Positions 18,143 through 25,540 of a stretch of DNA of 37,480 nucleotides are shown here, in pieces. This DNA is from Aeromicrobium choanae (GTDB lineage Bacteria; Actinomycetota; Actinomycetes; Propionibacteriales; Nocardioidaceae), in NCBI GenBank assembly GCA_029265505.1, contig JAJUII010000004.1, positions 1 to 37,480 of the forward strand, written 5' to 3'. The translations under genes were made by a program, and so were the position numbers. Numbering within the stretch: position 1 is the stretch's first letter; every line of letters starts with the position of its first letter. Below the pieces are notes generated by a model. That model searched no databases and was not told the origin of the DNA. It saw nothing but the letters and a program-made list of their open reading frames with translations.

Positions 18143-18929
18143 GGAGCCCCGCCGCGGCGAGCGCCAGCCCGGCGGCGGCCACCGGCCACGACAGGGACAT
18201 GAACGAGTCGACCATCCGGTCGGCGAGCACCTCGGCCAGCCGCTGCGCCTGAGGAGTGTCGCCACGGCGGCCGACCACGGCCGGAGCGACGAGTCGACCC
18301 GCCACCCACCAGACGGCCGTCGAGGCCACCAGGCCCCCGCCGAGCGCGGCGACCATGAGCGCACGACGTCGCGCCGTCGCCACCGCCAACATCGCGGCGA
18401 TCAGTCCGACGCCGACGGCGACGGTCGTGACCTCGGCGGACCGGGACACCGCCGTCACCCAGACCGCGGGGTCGTCGCGGCTCACGGTCACCGGGAGGGT
18501 CGCGGGCCGGGGAAGGTCGATCGGCAGCTCCGCCGTGATCTCGTCCAGGGCGAGGTCCACCAGCGGGGCCAGGTCGGCGTCGACGACCGGGGGTGGGTCC
18601 CGCAGGAGGAGACCGGCGTGCGTCCGGGACGCCGTCTGCCGCCACGCTCGACTCCAGTCGTCGGCCTCCTCCAGTCGGACGATCGCCTGGGTGACGAGGC
18701 GCTCGACGTCGTCGCGCCAGGGCTGCCCGAGGCCGGACCGCCGGGCGAAGGCGTCGCCGGCGAGCTCGGCGGCGGCCTGACGCACGTCGGGGTCGTCGCC
18801 CACCGTGCCGACCAGGTCGACGAATCCGGACCGGCTCTGCACGTGCAGTGTCGTCCAGCCGGCGCCGATCGCCACCGTCGACGCGAGGAGCGTGACGAGC
18901 CACAGGGTGGCGGCGACGGCTCGTCTCAC
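18120..18929 (-). CDS. Unknown membrane protein coupled to marP
   Basis: I do not recognise this 269-residue protein. It has an N-terminal membrane helix (AATLWLVTLLASTVAIGAGW), a probable external region of about 130 residues without cysteines, then three further helices near residues 165-185, 190-212 and 240-262. Between the last two comes a charged segment (RGDTPQAQRLAEVLADRMVD). GTG 18929 overlaps the marP stop by GTGA; GTG 18935 is the alternative. It is the last gene of the nth-Nudix-marP unit, suggesting a function at the membrane with MarP, but this is context only. Confidence 0.65.
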   Translation of the reverse strand: MRRAVAATLWLVTLLASTVAIGAGWTTLHVQSRSGFVDLVGTVGDDPDVRQAAAELAGDAFARRSGLGQPWRDDVERLVTQAIVRLEEADDWSRAWRQTASRTHAGLLLRDPPPVVDADLAPLVDLALDEITAELPIDLPRPATLPVTVSRDDPAVWVTAVSRSAEVTTVAVGVGLIAAMLAVATARRRALMVAALGGGLVASTAVWWVAGRLVAPAVVGRRGDTPQAQRLAEVLADRMVDSFMSLSWPVAAAGLALAAAGLLTRVVRP

Positions 18930-20092
18930 GTGCACGCTCCCGTCCCGACCGCGTCGGCGGCGCGGATGCCCTCCCGAGCGACGGGAAAGGCCTCGGCCGC
19001 GGTGACGGCGTAGCCGGTCTCCTCGTCGGAGATGGAGGCCGCGAAGATCACCCCGACGACGTCGCCGTCCTCCGAGACGAGCGGGCCGCCGGAGTTGCCC
19101 GAGCGGACCAGGGCGCGGATCGAGAACACGTCACGAGCGACACGCCCGCGGCCGCGGATGTCGGGACCACGCAGATCGATCCGGGCGCGGATGCGGGCCG
19201 CGCGCGCGTCGAACGGGCCGTTCTCGGGGAATCCGAGCACCGCTGCGGGGTCGCCCTCCTCGGCCCGGGTGTCGAACCGCAGGGGCCGGCCGTTCATCCC
19301 GGGCACCGCGAGCACGGCCAGATCCAGGTCCTCGTCGAAGACCACGGTCGTCGCCCGCAGTCGCCGATCGCCCAGGGTGACGATCGGTGCCGACACGCCT
19401 GCGACGACATGGGCGTTCGTCATGACGCGGTCGGCGGCGATGACGAAGCCCGACCCCTCGACCGTGCGGCGGCACTCGGCCTCGCCCCGGACCGTCACGA
19501 CGCTGTCCCGCGCGGCACGTACGCCCCGCCGCCTCAGGACCGACTCGTCGGGGGACTGCGTCGACGGGATGACCTCCGCCTGGAACGGGTCGAGGTACTG
19601 CGGGAAGACGTCGGTGGTGAGGGTGTCGGTGAACGAGCGGAGCAGGTCGCCGGCTCGGGTGGGCATCACCGAGTCGACCCGCGCCAACACGACAGACTCG
19701 CGGACCACGGTGCTGATGTACGGCAGGGTCGAGGTGCTCACCGCGTAGCCCACCGCCCACGACACGGCCATGACGACCGCCGTTCCGAAGGCCGCCCCTG
19801 CGACCGCGTCGACCGTGCGTCCCGGACCCTGCCGGATGCGCAGGGCGTGACCGATCCTCAACCCGATGAGATTCCCGACGCCGGCGACCGCGAAGACCAG
19901 GGCGAGGGCCATCAGGCCCGTGGCCGGACCGCCGGACCGCTCGCCGAACACCAGGGGCGCCACGACGATGCCCAGGACGAACCCCAGCACCAGCCCCATC
20001 CCGCTGAAGAAGTTCGACACGAAGCCGTTCACCCATCCGGTGTAGGCGTACAGGCCGATGAGGACGAGCAGCGCGGCGTCGAACCAGCTCAT
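18926..20092 (-). CDS. marP: MarP-type membrane serine protease (CvpA + trypsin-like domains)
   Basis: A 388-residue protein. Four N-terminal helices (1-125) form a CvpA/colicin V production-like membrane domain; a chymotrypsin-fold protease faces outward. The triad is His228 (TNAHVV), Asp257 (DEDLDLAV) and Ser334 (SGNSGGPL). The only two cysteines are Cys207 and Cys387, placed as the disulfide of M. tuberculosis MarP, where the protease is needed for acid and oxidative resistance. It starts 1 nt after the Nudix stop and belongs to the nth-Nudix-marP operon. Substrate in this organism unknown. Confidence 0.93.
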   Translation of the reverse strand: MSWFDAALLVLIGLYAYTGWVNGFVSNFFSGMGLVLGFVLGIVVAPLVFGERSGGPATGLMALALVFAVAGVGNLIGLRIGHALRIRQGPGRTVDAVAGAAFGTAVVMAVSWAVGYAVSTSTLPYISTVVRESVVLARVDSVMPTRAGDLLRSFTDTLTTDVFPQYLDPFQAEVIPSTQSPDESVLRRRGVRAARDSVVTVRGEAECRRTVEGSGFVIAADRVMTNAHVVAGVSAPIVTLGDRRLRATTVVFDEDLDLAVLAVPGMNGRPLRFDTRAEEGDPAAVLGFPENGPFDARAARIRARIDLRGPDIRGRGRVARDVFSIRALVRSGNSGGPLVSEDGDVVGVIFAASISDEETGYAVTAAEAFPVAREGIRAADAVGTGACT

Positions 20093-20093
20093 G

Positions 20094-20735
20094 TCACTCC
20101 GGCAGGGGGATCGTGCGGCTCGCGTCCCACGGGCGCTCCCAGCCGACCCGCTCGAAGACGCGCGAGATGATGCCGGCGGTGAACCCCCACAGCGGCACGT
20201 CGGTGCCGATGTCGAACGCCGGGCCGGTCCAACCGGACGGGTGGACGACGCTGTAGCGCCGCCGAGGATCGAGTAGACGCTCGAGCGGGGTCTGCAGCAC
20301 CTGCTCGACCTCCGCGGGGCTGCGCGGCTCGAGACGTCGCGGGTCCGGCCAGTAGGCCAGCACCGGGGTCACGGCGTGATTGCTGGGCGGTAGCCACAGG
20401 GTCGGGAGCTCGCCGAAGACGATGACCTCCTCCGGATCGAGCCCGACCTCCTCGTGAGCCTCACGCAGTGCGGTGTGCTCGGCGTCGCGATCGGTGGGGT
20501 CCTGCTTCCCGCCGGGGAACGAGATCTGGCGGGCGTGGTTGCGCAGGGTCGCCGCCCGCTCGGTCAGAAGCACGTCGCGCCCGTCGTCGCCGGCGCCGTC
20601 GGAGAACACCATGAGGACCGCGGCCGGCGTCGCCTCCGCCGGCGGGTGCGGGAAACGAGGTGCGAGGTGCTCGGCCTCGACCGAGTCGAGCAGACGCACG
20701 AGAGGCTCGAGCCAGCCCGGCAGGTGACTCGTCAT
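20094..20735 (-). CDS. CoA-type Nudix hydrolase (NudL-like)
   Basis: A 213-residue Nudix hydrolase. The box reads [20 protein letters not shown] followed by AHEEVGL, with the REAHEEVG catalytic core; the DPTD and TALRE spacing is that of coenzyme A pyrophosphatases. A further conserved segment lies at [13 protein letters not shown]. It probably splits CoA or acyl-CoA to 3',5'-ADP and phosphopantetheine, although other NDP-X substrates are possible. ATG 20735 overlaps the nth stop by ATGA. The same gene lies between nth and marP in M. tuberculosis (Rv3672c). Confidence 0.85.
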   Translation of the reverse strand: MTSHLPGWLEPLVRLLDSVEAEHLAPRFPHPPAEATPAAVLMVFSDGAGDDGRDVLLTERAATLRNHARQISFPGGKQDPTDRDAEHTALREAHEEVGLDPEEVIVFGELPTLWLPPSNHAVTPVLAYWPDPRRLEPRSPAEVEQVLQTPLERLLDPRRRYSVVHPSGWTGPAFDIGTDVPLWGFTAGIISRVFERVGWERPWDASRTIPLPE

Positions 20736-21463
20736 GCCGGCCCCTGGGCGGTCACGAGTGCCTCGGCGACCTCCGGGTCGGTGGGGCCGATGCCGTAGGA
20801 CGGACACCAGCGCGCCACCGGGCAGGCGCCGCAGGCGGGCTTGCGGGCGTGGCAGCGGCGGCGACCGTGCCAGATCACGCGGTGGCACAGCATGGTCCAG
20901 TCCTTGCGCGGGAACAGCGCGCCGACCGCGTGCTCGGTCTTGACCGGGTCCTTCGCGGTGGCCTCGTCCACCCAGCCGAATCGGCGGACGAGCCGGGCGA
21001 AGTGGGTGTCGACCGTGATGCCGGGGACGCCGAACGCATTGCCCAGGACGACGTTGGCGGTCTTGCGGCCGACGCCGGGCAGCGTCACGAGATCCTCCAG
21101 GCGCCCGGGCACCTCGCCGTCGAATCGTTCGACGAGGTTCGCCGAGAGCGCCATGATGCTCTCGGTCTTGGCGCGGAAGAAGCCGGTCGGGCGGATGATC
21201 GCCTCGACGTCGGCACGGTCGGCGGCGGCGAGCGCCGCGGCGTCGGGGTAGGCGGCGAACAGCGCCGGGGTCACCGCGTTGACGCGTCGGTCCGTGGTCT
21301 GCGCCGACAGGACGGTGGCGATCAGGAGCTGGAAGGGATCGGCGAAGTCCAGCTCGCAGTGCGCGTCGGGGTAGGTCTCGGCGAGAACGCGGTTGATCTT
21401 GCGCGCACGACGGACCAGCGACGTGGGCGGGCGACCGCCCGCGAGGCTCGATCCGTCAGGCAC
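20732..21463 (-). CDS. nth: Endonuclease III
   Basis: A 243-residue base-excision repair enzyme that removes oxidised pyrimidines and nicks the abasic site. The helix-hairpin-helix [14 protein letters not shown] holds catalytic Lys134, and VDTHFARL holds Asp152. The [4Fe-4S] cluster is complete: Cys204-x6-Cys211-x2-Cys214-x5-Cys220. It starts with GTG 21463, preceded by a leaderless -10 box. In M. tuberculosis a thioredoxin-like gene separates nth from the Nudix gene; here the two overlap directly. Confidence 0.96.
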   Translation of the reverse strand: MPDGSSLAGGRPPTSLVRRARKINRVLAETYPDAHCELDFADPFQLLIATVLSAQTTDRRVNAVTPALFAAYPDAAALAAADRADVEAIIRPTGFFRAKTESIMALSANLVERFDGEVPGRLEDLVTLPGVGRKTANVVLGNAFGVPGITVDTHFARLVRRFGWVDEATAKDPVKTEHAVGALFPRKDWTMLCHRVIWHGRRRCHARKPACGACPVARWCPSYGIGPTDPEVAEALVTAQGPA

Positions 21464-21469
21464 GGCTCC

Positions 21470-21475
21470 ACCGTA
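21470..21475 (-). promoter_or_regulatory. -10 box for the nth-Nudix-marP operon (leaderless)
   Basis: TACGGT on the minus strand, 6 nt before GTG 21463. Confidence 0.55.
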
Positions 21476-21512
21476 TCCGGGTTCGTCACACGCTCACCGG
21501 GGCCATGTCGAG

Positions 21513-21528
21513 TGTGATCTGGCTTGCA
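21513..21528 (+). promoter_or_regulatory. Crp/GlxR-like site upstream of crp
   Basis: TGTGATCTGGCTTGCA matches TGTGA-N6-TCACA at 8 of 10 positions, centred about 25 bp before the crp start codon. This suggests autoregulation. Confidence 0.4.
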
Positions 21529-21545
21529 TGTGGGAAACTGGCCTC

Positions 21546-22223
21546 GTGACCGAAGACGTACTGCGCCAAGCACCCCTGTTCAACGGCCTCGACGAAGACG
21601 CCTCGGGCGCCCTGGAGGCCTCGATGTCCACGGTGACCCTGCGCCGCGGAGAGATCCTGTTCGCCGAGGGGGACGAGGGCGATCAGCTCTACGTCGTCAT
21701 CGAGGGCAAGATCAAGCTGGGCCGCCGCTCGATCGACGGCCGGGAGAACCTCATCGCCATCCTCGGCCCCGGCCAGATGTTCGGCGAGCTGTCGTTCTTC
21801 GACCCGGGCCCCCGCTCGGCCACCGCGACGGCGGTCACCGACGTCGAGATGCGCAGTCTGGGCCACAGCGCCCTCAACCCGGTCATCCGGTCCCATCCGG
21901 ACGTCGCCTACGCGCTGCTGAACCAGCTCGCCGGCCGACTGCGTCGGACGAACGAGGTCGTGGGCGACCTGGTGTTCTCCGACGTCCCGGGCCGCGTCTC
22001 GAAGGCGCTGCTCGACCTCGCCTCGCGGTTCGGCCGTCAGGCCGACGACGGCATCCACGTCAATCACGACCTGACGCAGGAGGAGCTCGCGCAGCTCGTC
22101 GGCGCCTCCCGCGAGACGGTCAACAAGGCGCTCGCGGACTTCGCCTCGCGCGGCTGGATCCGGCTCGAGCCTCGATCGGTCATCATCCTCGATCTGGAGC
22201 GGCTCAAGCGCCGGTCGCGCTGA
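21546..22223 (+). CDS. crp: Crp/Fnr-family cAMP-responsive regulator (Crp/GlxR orthologue)
   Basis: A 225-residue global transcription regulator. The cyclic-nucleotide domain occupies residues 1-125, with the phosphate-binding cassette FGELSFFDPGPRSATATA. A long dimer helix leads to a winged HTH; the recognition region is QEELAQLVGASRETVNKAL. From memory it agrees along its whole length with M. tuberculosis Crp (Rv3676) and corynebacterial GlxR, including the DVPGRVSKALLDLA segment. GTG 21546 follows a GAAACT element at the leaderless distance. Divergent from nth, followed by a strong terminator. Confidence 0.95.
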   Translation: MTEDVLRQAPLFNGLDEDASGALEASMSTVTLRRGEILFAEGDEGDQLYVVIEGKIKLGRRSIDGRENLIAILGPGQMFGELSFFDPGPRSATATAVTDVEMRSLGHSALNPVIRSHPDVAYALLNQLAGRLRRTNEVVGDLVFSDVPGRVSKALLDLASRFGRQADDGIHVNHDLTQEELAQLVGASRETVNKALADFASRGWIRLEPRSVIILDLERLKRRSR

Positions 22224-22247
22224 GCTGCACGACGGTCACCTGAACGT

Positions 22248-22283
22248 GAACGCGCCTCCCGGACGGATCCGGGAGGCGCGTTC
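22248..22283. terminator. Bidirectional hairpin terminator between crp and the MBL gene
   Basis: Perfect 16-bp stem (arms GAACGCGCCTCCCGGA and its complement) with a 4-nt CGGA loop, placed between two convergent genes. Confidence 0.85.
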
Positions 22284-22295
22284 GTGTTCTGCGGG

Positions 22296-23060
22296 TCAGC
22301 CGCGCAGGTGGTCCAGTTGGGCTCGCACCGACGCCTCGGCCGCGTCCCACAGCACCGGATCCACGTCGGCGTAGACGATCTCGACCACCTCGCGTGCCGT
22401 CGTCGCGCCGGCGTCGAGGGCACGTCGCACCTGGTCGAGGCGTTCCTCGCGGTGGGTCAGGTAGTAGTCCAGGACCCCCGCGGCGTCGTCGACGACCGGG
22501 CCGTGCCCGGGCAGCAGCGTCGTGACCCGGCCGTCCTCGACGAGCGAGCGGAAGCGACGCAGCGACTCCAGGTAGGGACCCAGGGCGCCGTCCGGGTGGG
22601 CGACCACCGTGGTGCCGCGGCCGAGCACCGTGTCCCCGGTGAGCAGTGCGCGATCCTGGGGCAGCAGGAAGGCGACCGAGTCGCGCGTGTGCCCGGGAGC
22701 CGTCACGACCTCGAGCTGCAGTCCGTCGACCTCGATCGTCTCGCCGTCGCGGAGGGTCTCGGCATCGTGGGTGTGCTGGTCGGAGACCGCTCGGCACGGG
22801 GCGCCGGTCGCCTTGACGATGCGCTCGCGCGCGTCGGTGTGGTCCCAGTGGTGGTGGGTGAACAGCACGAGGGCGACCTCGCCGGCCGCCTCGACGATCG
22901 CGTCGACGTGCTCGGGCAGGTCGGGACCCGGATCGACGACCACCGACCGCTCGGCGCCCGGTTCGCGCAGGATCCACGTGTTCGTGCCGTCGAGCGTCAT
23001 GATGCCGGGGTTGTCAGCGAGGATGAACGCGGCGCGATCGGTGACGGGCGTGACGGTCAT
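22296..23060 (-). CDS. MBL-fold metallo-hydrolase (LACTB2/Rv3677c-like)
   Basis: A 254-residue metallo-beta-lactamase-fold protein. The dinuclear zinc motif is THHHWDHTD, with further ligands in APGHTRD and LLTGDTVLG and the C-terminal LLPGHGPVV. The C-terminal helical extension (HREERLDQVRRAL) is like LACTB2-type hydrolases, some of which are RNases. The precise substrate is unknown and no beta-lactam role is implied. Its ATG overlaps the upstream Nudix stop, making it the last gene of the DUF4177-RidA-Nudix-MBL operon. Confidence 0.85.
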   Translation of the reverse strand: MTVTPVTDRAAFILADNPGIMTLDGTNTWILREPGAERSVVVDPGPDLPEHVDAIVEAAGEVALVLFTHHHWDHTDARERIVKATGAPCRAVSDQHTHDAETLRDGETIEVDGLQLEVVTAPGHTRDSVAFLLPQDRALLTGDTVLGRGTTVVAHPDGALGPYLESLRRFRSLVEDGRVTTLLPGHGPVVDDAAGVLDYYLTHREERLDQVRRALDAGATTAREVVEIVYADVDPVLWDAAEASVRAQLDHLRG

Positions 23061-23869
23061 GTGTGCTCCTCACGGTCGACGTCGAGCCACCAGTCGCCGT
23101 CCACCAGGACCGGCCTCGGCTCGATCGGTCGGATGACGCGGTCGGCGGAGGCCTTGAGTACCTCCGAGGCGGACAACGACGACAGCTCACGACAGGTGAC
23201 GGCCGTCGGCGGCAGCATCGCGGCCTCGCCACGATCCACGTGGGCCAGGACGTCGACGAGCGGTGCCCACAGTGAGCGGTCCGCCTCGGTGCTGACGGTG
23301 TCGATCCGCTGGCCCTCGGGGAGCGCGGCGACGAAGAACCGGGTGTCGTAGCGGCGCGGCTCGAACGCCGGCGTGATCCAGTGAGCCCACGCGCCGAGCA
23401 GGTCGGTGCGCAGGACGAGGCCGTGGTCGGCCAGGAACCGGGAGAACGTCAGCTCCTTGTTCTCGAGGGCGTCGCGTGCGTCGTCCAAGTCGGTGGTGTC
23501 GCCGACGACGGTGTCCTCGTCCGGTCCGGCCAGCAGCACGCCGGTCTCCTCGAAGGTCTCGCGGACCGCGGCCACCACGAGGCGCCGCGCGAGTCCGTCG
23601 TCGCAGCCGAAGCGACGTGCCCACTCCGAAGGTGGGGGCCCGATCCAGGTGAGCGGCTCACCGTCCTCGTCGTCGACCCGACCGCCGGGGAAGACGTACA
23701 TGCCGGGCGCGAACGCCATCCCGGAGTTGCGGCGCATGAGGAATGCCTCCAGGCCACGATCGCCGTCGCGCACGACCGCGATCGTGGCGGCGTCCTTGGC
23801 CGGGACGGTGTGATCCGGATCCCAGCCCTCGAGGCGCCCCGCCAGGAGCGGGGGAACAGGGACCAGCAC
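23057..23869 (-). CDS. Nudix hydrolase with split Nudix box (NUDT19-like)
   Basis: A 270-residue Nudix protein. The start of the box (FPGGRVDDED) is separated from its catalytic half (VVAAVRETFEETGVLL) by an insertion of about 35 residues, as in the NUDT19 group of CoA-diphosphatases; other nucleotide-linked substrates are possible. GTG 23869 lies 1 nt after the RidA stop, with a GAGGGA ribosome site. The 3' end overlaps the MBL start by ATGA, so translation is tightly coupled. Confidence 0.83.
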   Translation of the reverse strand: MLVPVPPLLAGRLEGWDPDHTVPAKDAATIAVVRDGDRGLEAFLMRRNSGMAFAPGMYVFPGGRVDDEDGEPLTWIGPPPSEWARRFGCDDGLARRLVVAAVRETFEETGVLLAGPDEDTVVGDTTDLDDARDALENKELTFSRFLADHGLVLRTDLLGAWAHWITPAFEPRRYDTRFFVAALPEGQRIDTVSTEADRSLWAPLVDVLAHVDRGEAAMLPPTAVTCRELSSLSASEVLKASADRVIRPIEPRPVLVDGDWWLDVDREEHT

Positions 23870-23870
23870 G

Positions 23871-24332
23871 TCAGTCCCTCACTTCGACGACGGCGTCGAT
23901 CTCGACCGGCGAGTCCAGCGGCAGCACGGCGACACCGACGGCGCTGCGGGCGTGTGCCCCCGCGTCGCCGAACGCCGCGGTCATCAGCTCGCTCGCGCCG
24001 TTGGCGACGGCCGGCTGTCGGGTGAAGTCCGGCGCGCTGGCGACGTAGACGCCGAGCTTGACGACCCGGACGACCGAGTCGAGGTCGACCACCGACCCGA
24101 TCGCCGCGATGACGTTGAGCGCGCACCGGCGGGCCAGCTCGGTGGCCTCCTCGGCGGAGACCTCGGCCCCCACCTTGCCGGTGGCGGGCAGCGCGCCGTC
24201 GACGAACGGCAGCTGGCCCGAGGTGTGCACGAAGGCTCCCGAACGCACGGCGGGGACGTAGGAGGCGACGGGCGCGGCCACCTCCGGGACGGTCAGGCCG
24301 AGCGCGGCCAGCCGATCGGCGACGGTACCCAT
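23871..24332 (-). CDS. RidA/YjgF-family protein
   Basis: A 153-residue member of the RidA superfamily, whose best-known members hydrolyse reactive enamine/imine intermediates. Family features: FVHTSGQLPFVDG, LNVIAAIGSVVDLDSVVRVVKLGVYV and RSAVGVAVLPLDSPVEIDAVVEV. The usual catalytic arginine in the V-x-R-(S/T) segment appears as ARSAVGV. It belongs to the longer Rv3678c-like branch rather than canonical RidA, so deaminase activity is uncertain. ATG 24332 starts 1 nt after the DUF4177 stop. Confidence 0.85.
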   Translation of the reverse strand: MGTVADRLAALGLTVPEVAAPVASYVPAVRSGAFVHTSGQLPFVDGALPATGKVGAEVSAEEATELARRCALNVIAAIGSVVDLDSVVRVVKLGVYVASAPDFTRQPAVANGASELMTAAFGDAGAHARSAVGVAVLPLDSPVEIDAVVEVRD

Positions 24333-24333
24333 C

Positions 24334-24489
24334 TCAGGCCACCGGCCGCTTGAAGTACGCCACCAGGTTCTCCGGGTTCGGGCCGGGGACGATCTGGACC
24401 AGTTCCCAGCCATCGGATCCGAAGTTGTCCAGGATCTGCTTCGTCGCGTGGACGAGCACGGGTGCGGTCAGGTATTCCCACTTGGTCAT
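24334..24489 (-). CDS. DUF4177-like small protein
   Basis: A 51-residue protein, MTKWEYLTAPVLVHATKQ..., with GSDGWELVQIVPGPN, the hallmark of DUF4177. Function unknown. It is the first gene of the operon and its start is fixed by a TACAGT box 6 nt upstream. M. tuberculosis has a similar tiny gene (Rv3678A) at this place, between RidA and bagA. Confidence 0.8.
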   Translation of the reverse strand: MTKWEYLTAPVLVHATKQILDNFGSDGWELVQIVPGPNPENLVAYFKRPVA

Positions 24490-24495
24490 GGCCCG

Positions 24496-24501
24496 ACTGT
24501 A
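24496..24501 (-). promoter_or_regulatory. -10 box for the DUF4177-RidA-Nudix-MBL operon (leaderless)
   Basis: TACAGT on the minus strand, 6 nt before ATG 24489. It diverges from the bagA promoter within a 76-bp gap. Confidence 0.55.
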
Positions 24502-24553
24502 TCCCTCGGGACGCGTCGCCTCGTGACGACGGACGCATCGGCCGATCCGTCGG

Positions 24554-24559
24554 TAGGCT
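24554..24559 (+). promoter_or_regulatory. -10 box for bagA-bagB (leaderless)
   Basis: TAGGCT ending 6 nt before GTG 24566. Confidence 0.6.
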
Positions 24560-24565
24560 CGAATC

Positions 24566-25540
24566 GTGGCCAACTCGACCCCTCTGCACATCGTGACGGG
24601 CAAGGGAGGAACCGGGAAGACGACCGTCGCGGCGGCGCTCGCTCTCGCTCTCGCCGGTCGCGGCCGCAAGGTGCTGCTGTGCGAGGTCGAGGGCCGTCAG
24701 GGCATCGCCCAGGTGTTCGACGTCCCGCCGCTGCCCTACGAGGAGCGCCGGATCGCCACCAGTGACGCGGGTGGCCACGTCTACGCGCTGGCGATCGATC
24801 CGGAGGCGGCGCTGTTGGAGTACCTGCAGATGTACTACCGGCTCGGTCGTGCCGGCCGTGCCCTCGACAAGTTCGGGATCATCGACTTCGCGACCACGAT
24901 CGCCCCCGGAGTCCGCGACGTGCTGCTGACCGGCAAGGTCTACGAGGCCGCGCGTCGACGCGACGAGAGGACCTCGGCCTTCGTCTACGACGCCGTCGTG
25001 GTCGACGCCCCGCCGACCGGCCGCATCACGCGCTTCCTCGGCGTCAACGACGACGTCGCGGGTCTGGCCAAGGTCGGCCCGATCCGATCGCAGTCCGAGT
25101 CGATCATGGCCATGATGCGCGGCCCGCAGACTGCGGTGCACCTGGTGACGGTGCTCGAGGAGATGCCGGTCCAGGAGACGCTCGACGGCATCGCGGAGCT
25201 GACCGGCGCGGGCCTTCCGGTCGGCTACGTCCTGGTGAACATGGTGCGACCGTCGCTGTTGTCCCAGGACACCGTCGACGCCCTGCAGGACGGGCGGCTG
25301 ACCGCGAAGACCGTGGCGCCGGTGCTGCGGGACGTCGGACTGCCGTCCGCCGCGGCCCCCACGCTCGTCGCCGGGGGACTCGGCCACATCGAGCGTCAGC
25401 GTCTGCAGGACGAGCAGCGCGCGATCATCGAGGACTGTGGGCGACCGTCCGTCAGCCTGCCGCTGCTGACCTCCGGCGTCGACCTGGGGGCGCTGCAGGA
25501 GCTCGCCGAGCCGCTCGCGCCACTGGAGGACGCCCGATGA
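24566..25540 (+). CDS. bagA: ArsA/GET3-like ATPase, BagA (Rv3679-like)
   Basis: A 324-residue P-loop ATPase. The deviant Walker A TGKGGTGKTT (residues 11-20) keeps the signature lysine (Lys13) as well as Lys18; the switch II region is VVVDAPPTGRITRFL. Despite the ArsA name there is no arsenite-binding cysteine motif or ars gene. The mycobacterial pair Rv3679/Rv3680 (BagA/BagB) forms a complex linked to redox tolerance and glycerol metabolism. It overlaps bagB by ATGA, which suits stoichiometric assembly. Confidence 0.88.
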   Translation: MANSTPLHIVTGKGGTGKTTVAAALALALAGRGRKVLLCEVEGRQGIAQVFDVPPLPYEERRIATSDAGGHVYALAIDPEAALLEYLQMYYRLGRAGRALDKFGIIDFATTIAPGVRDVLLTGKVYEAARRRDERTSAFVYDAVVVDAPPTGRITRFLGVNDDVAGLAKVGPIRSQSESIMAMMRGPQTAVHLVTVLEEMPVQETLDGIAELTGAGLPVGYVLVNMVRPSLLSQDTVDALQDGRLTAKTVAPVLRDVGLPSAAAPTLVAGGLGHIERQRLQDEQRAIIEDCGRPSVSLPLLTSGVDLGALQELAEPLAPLEDAR

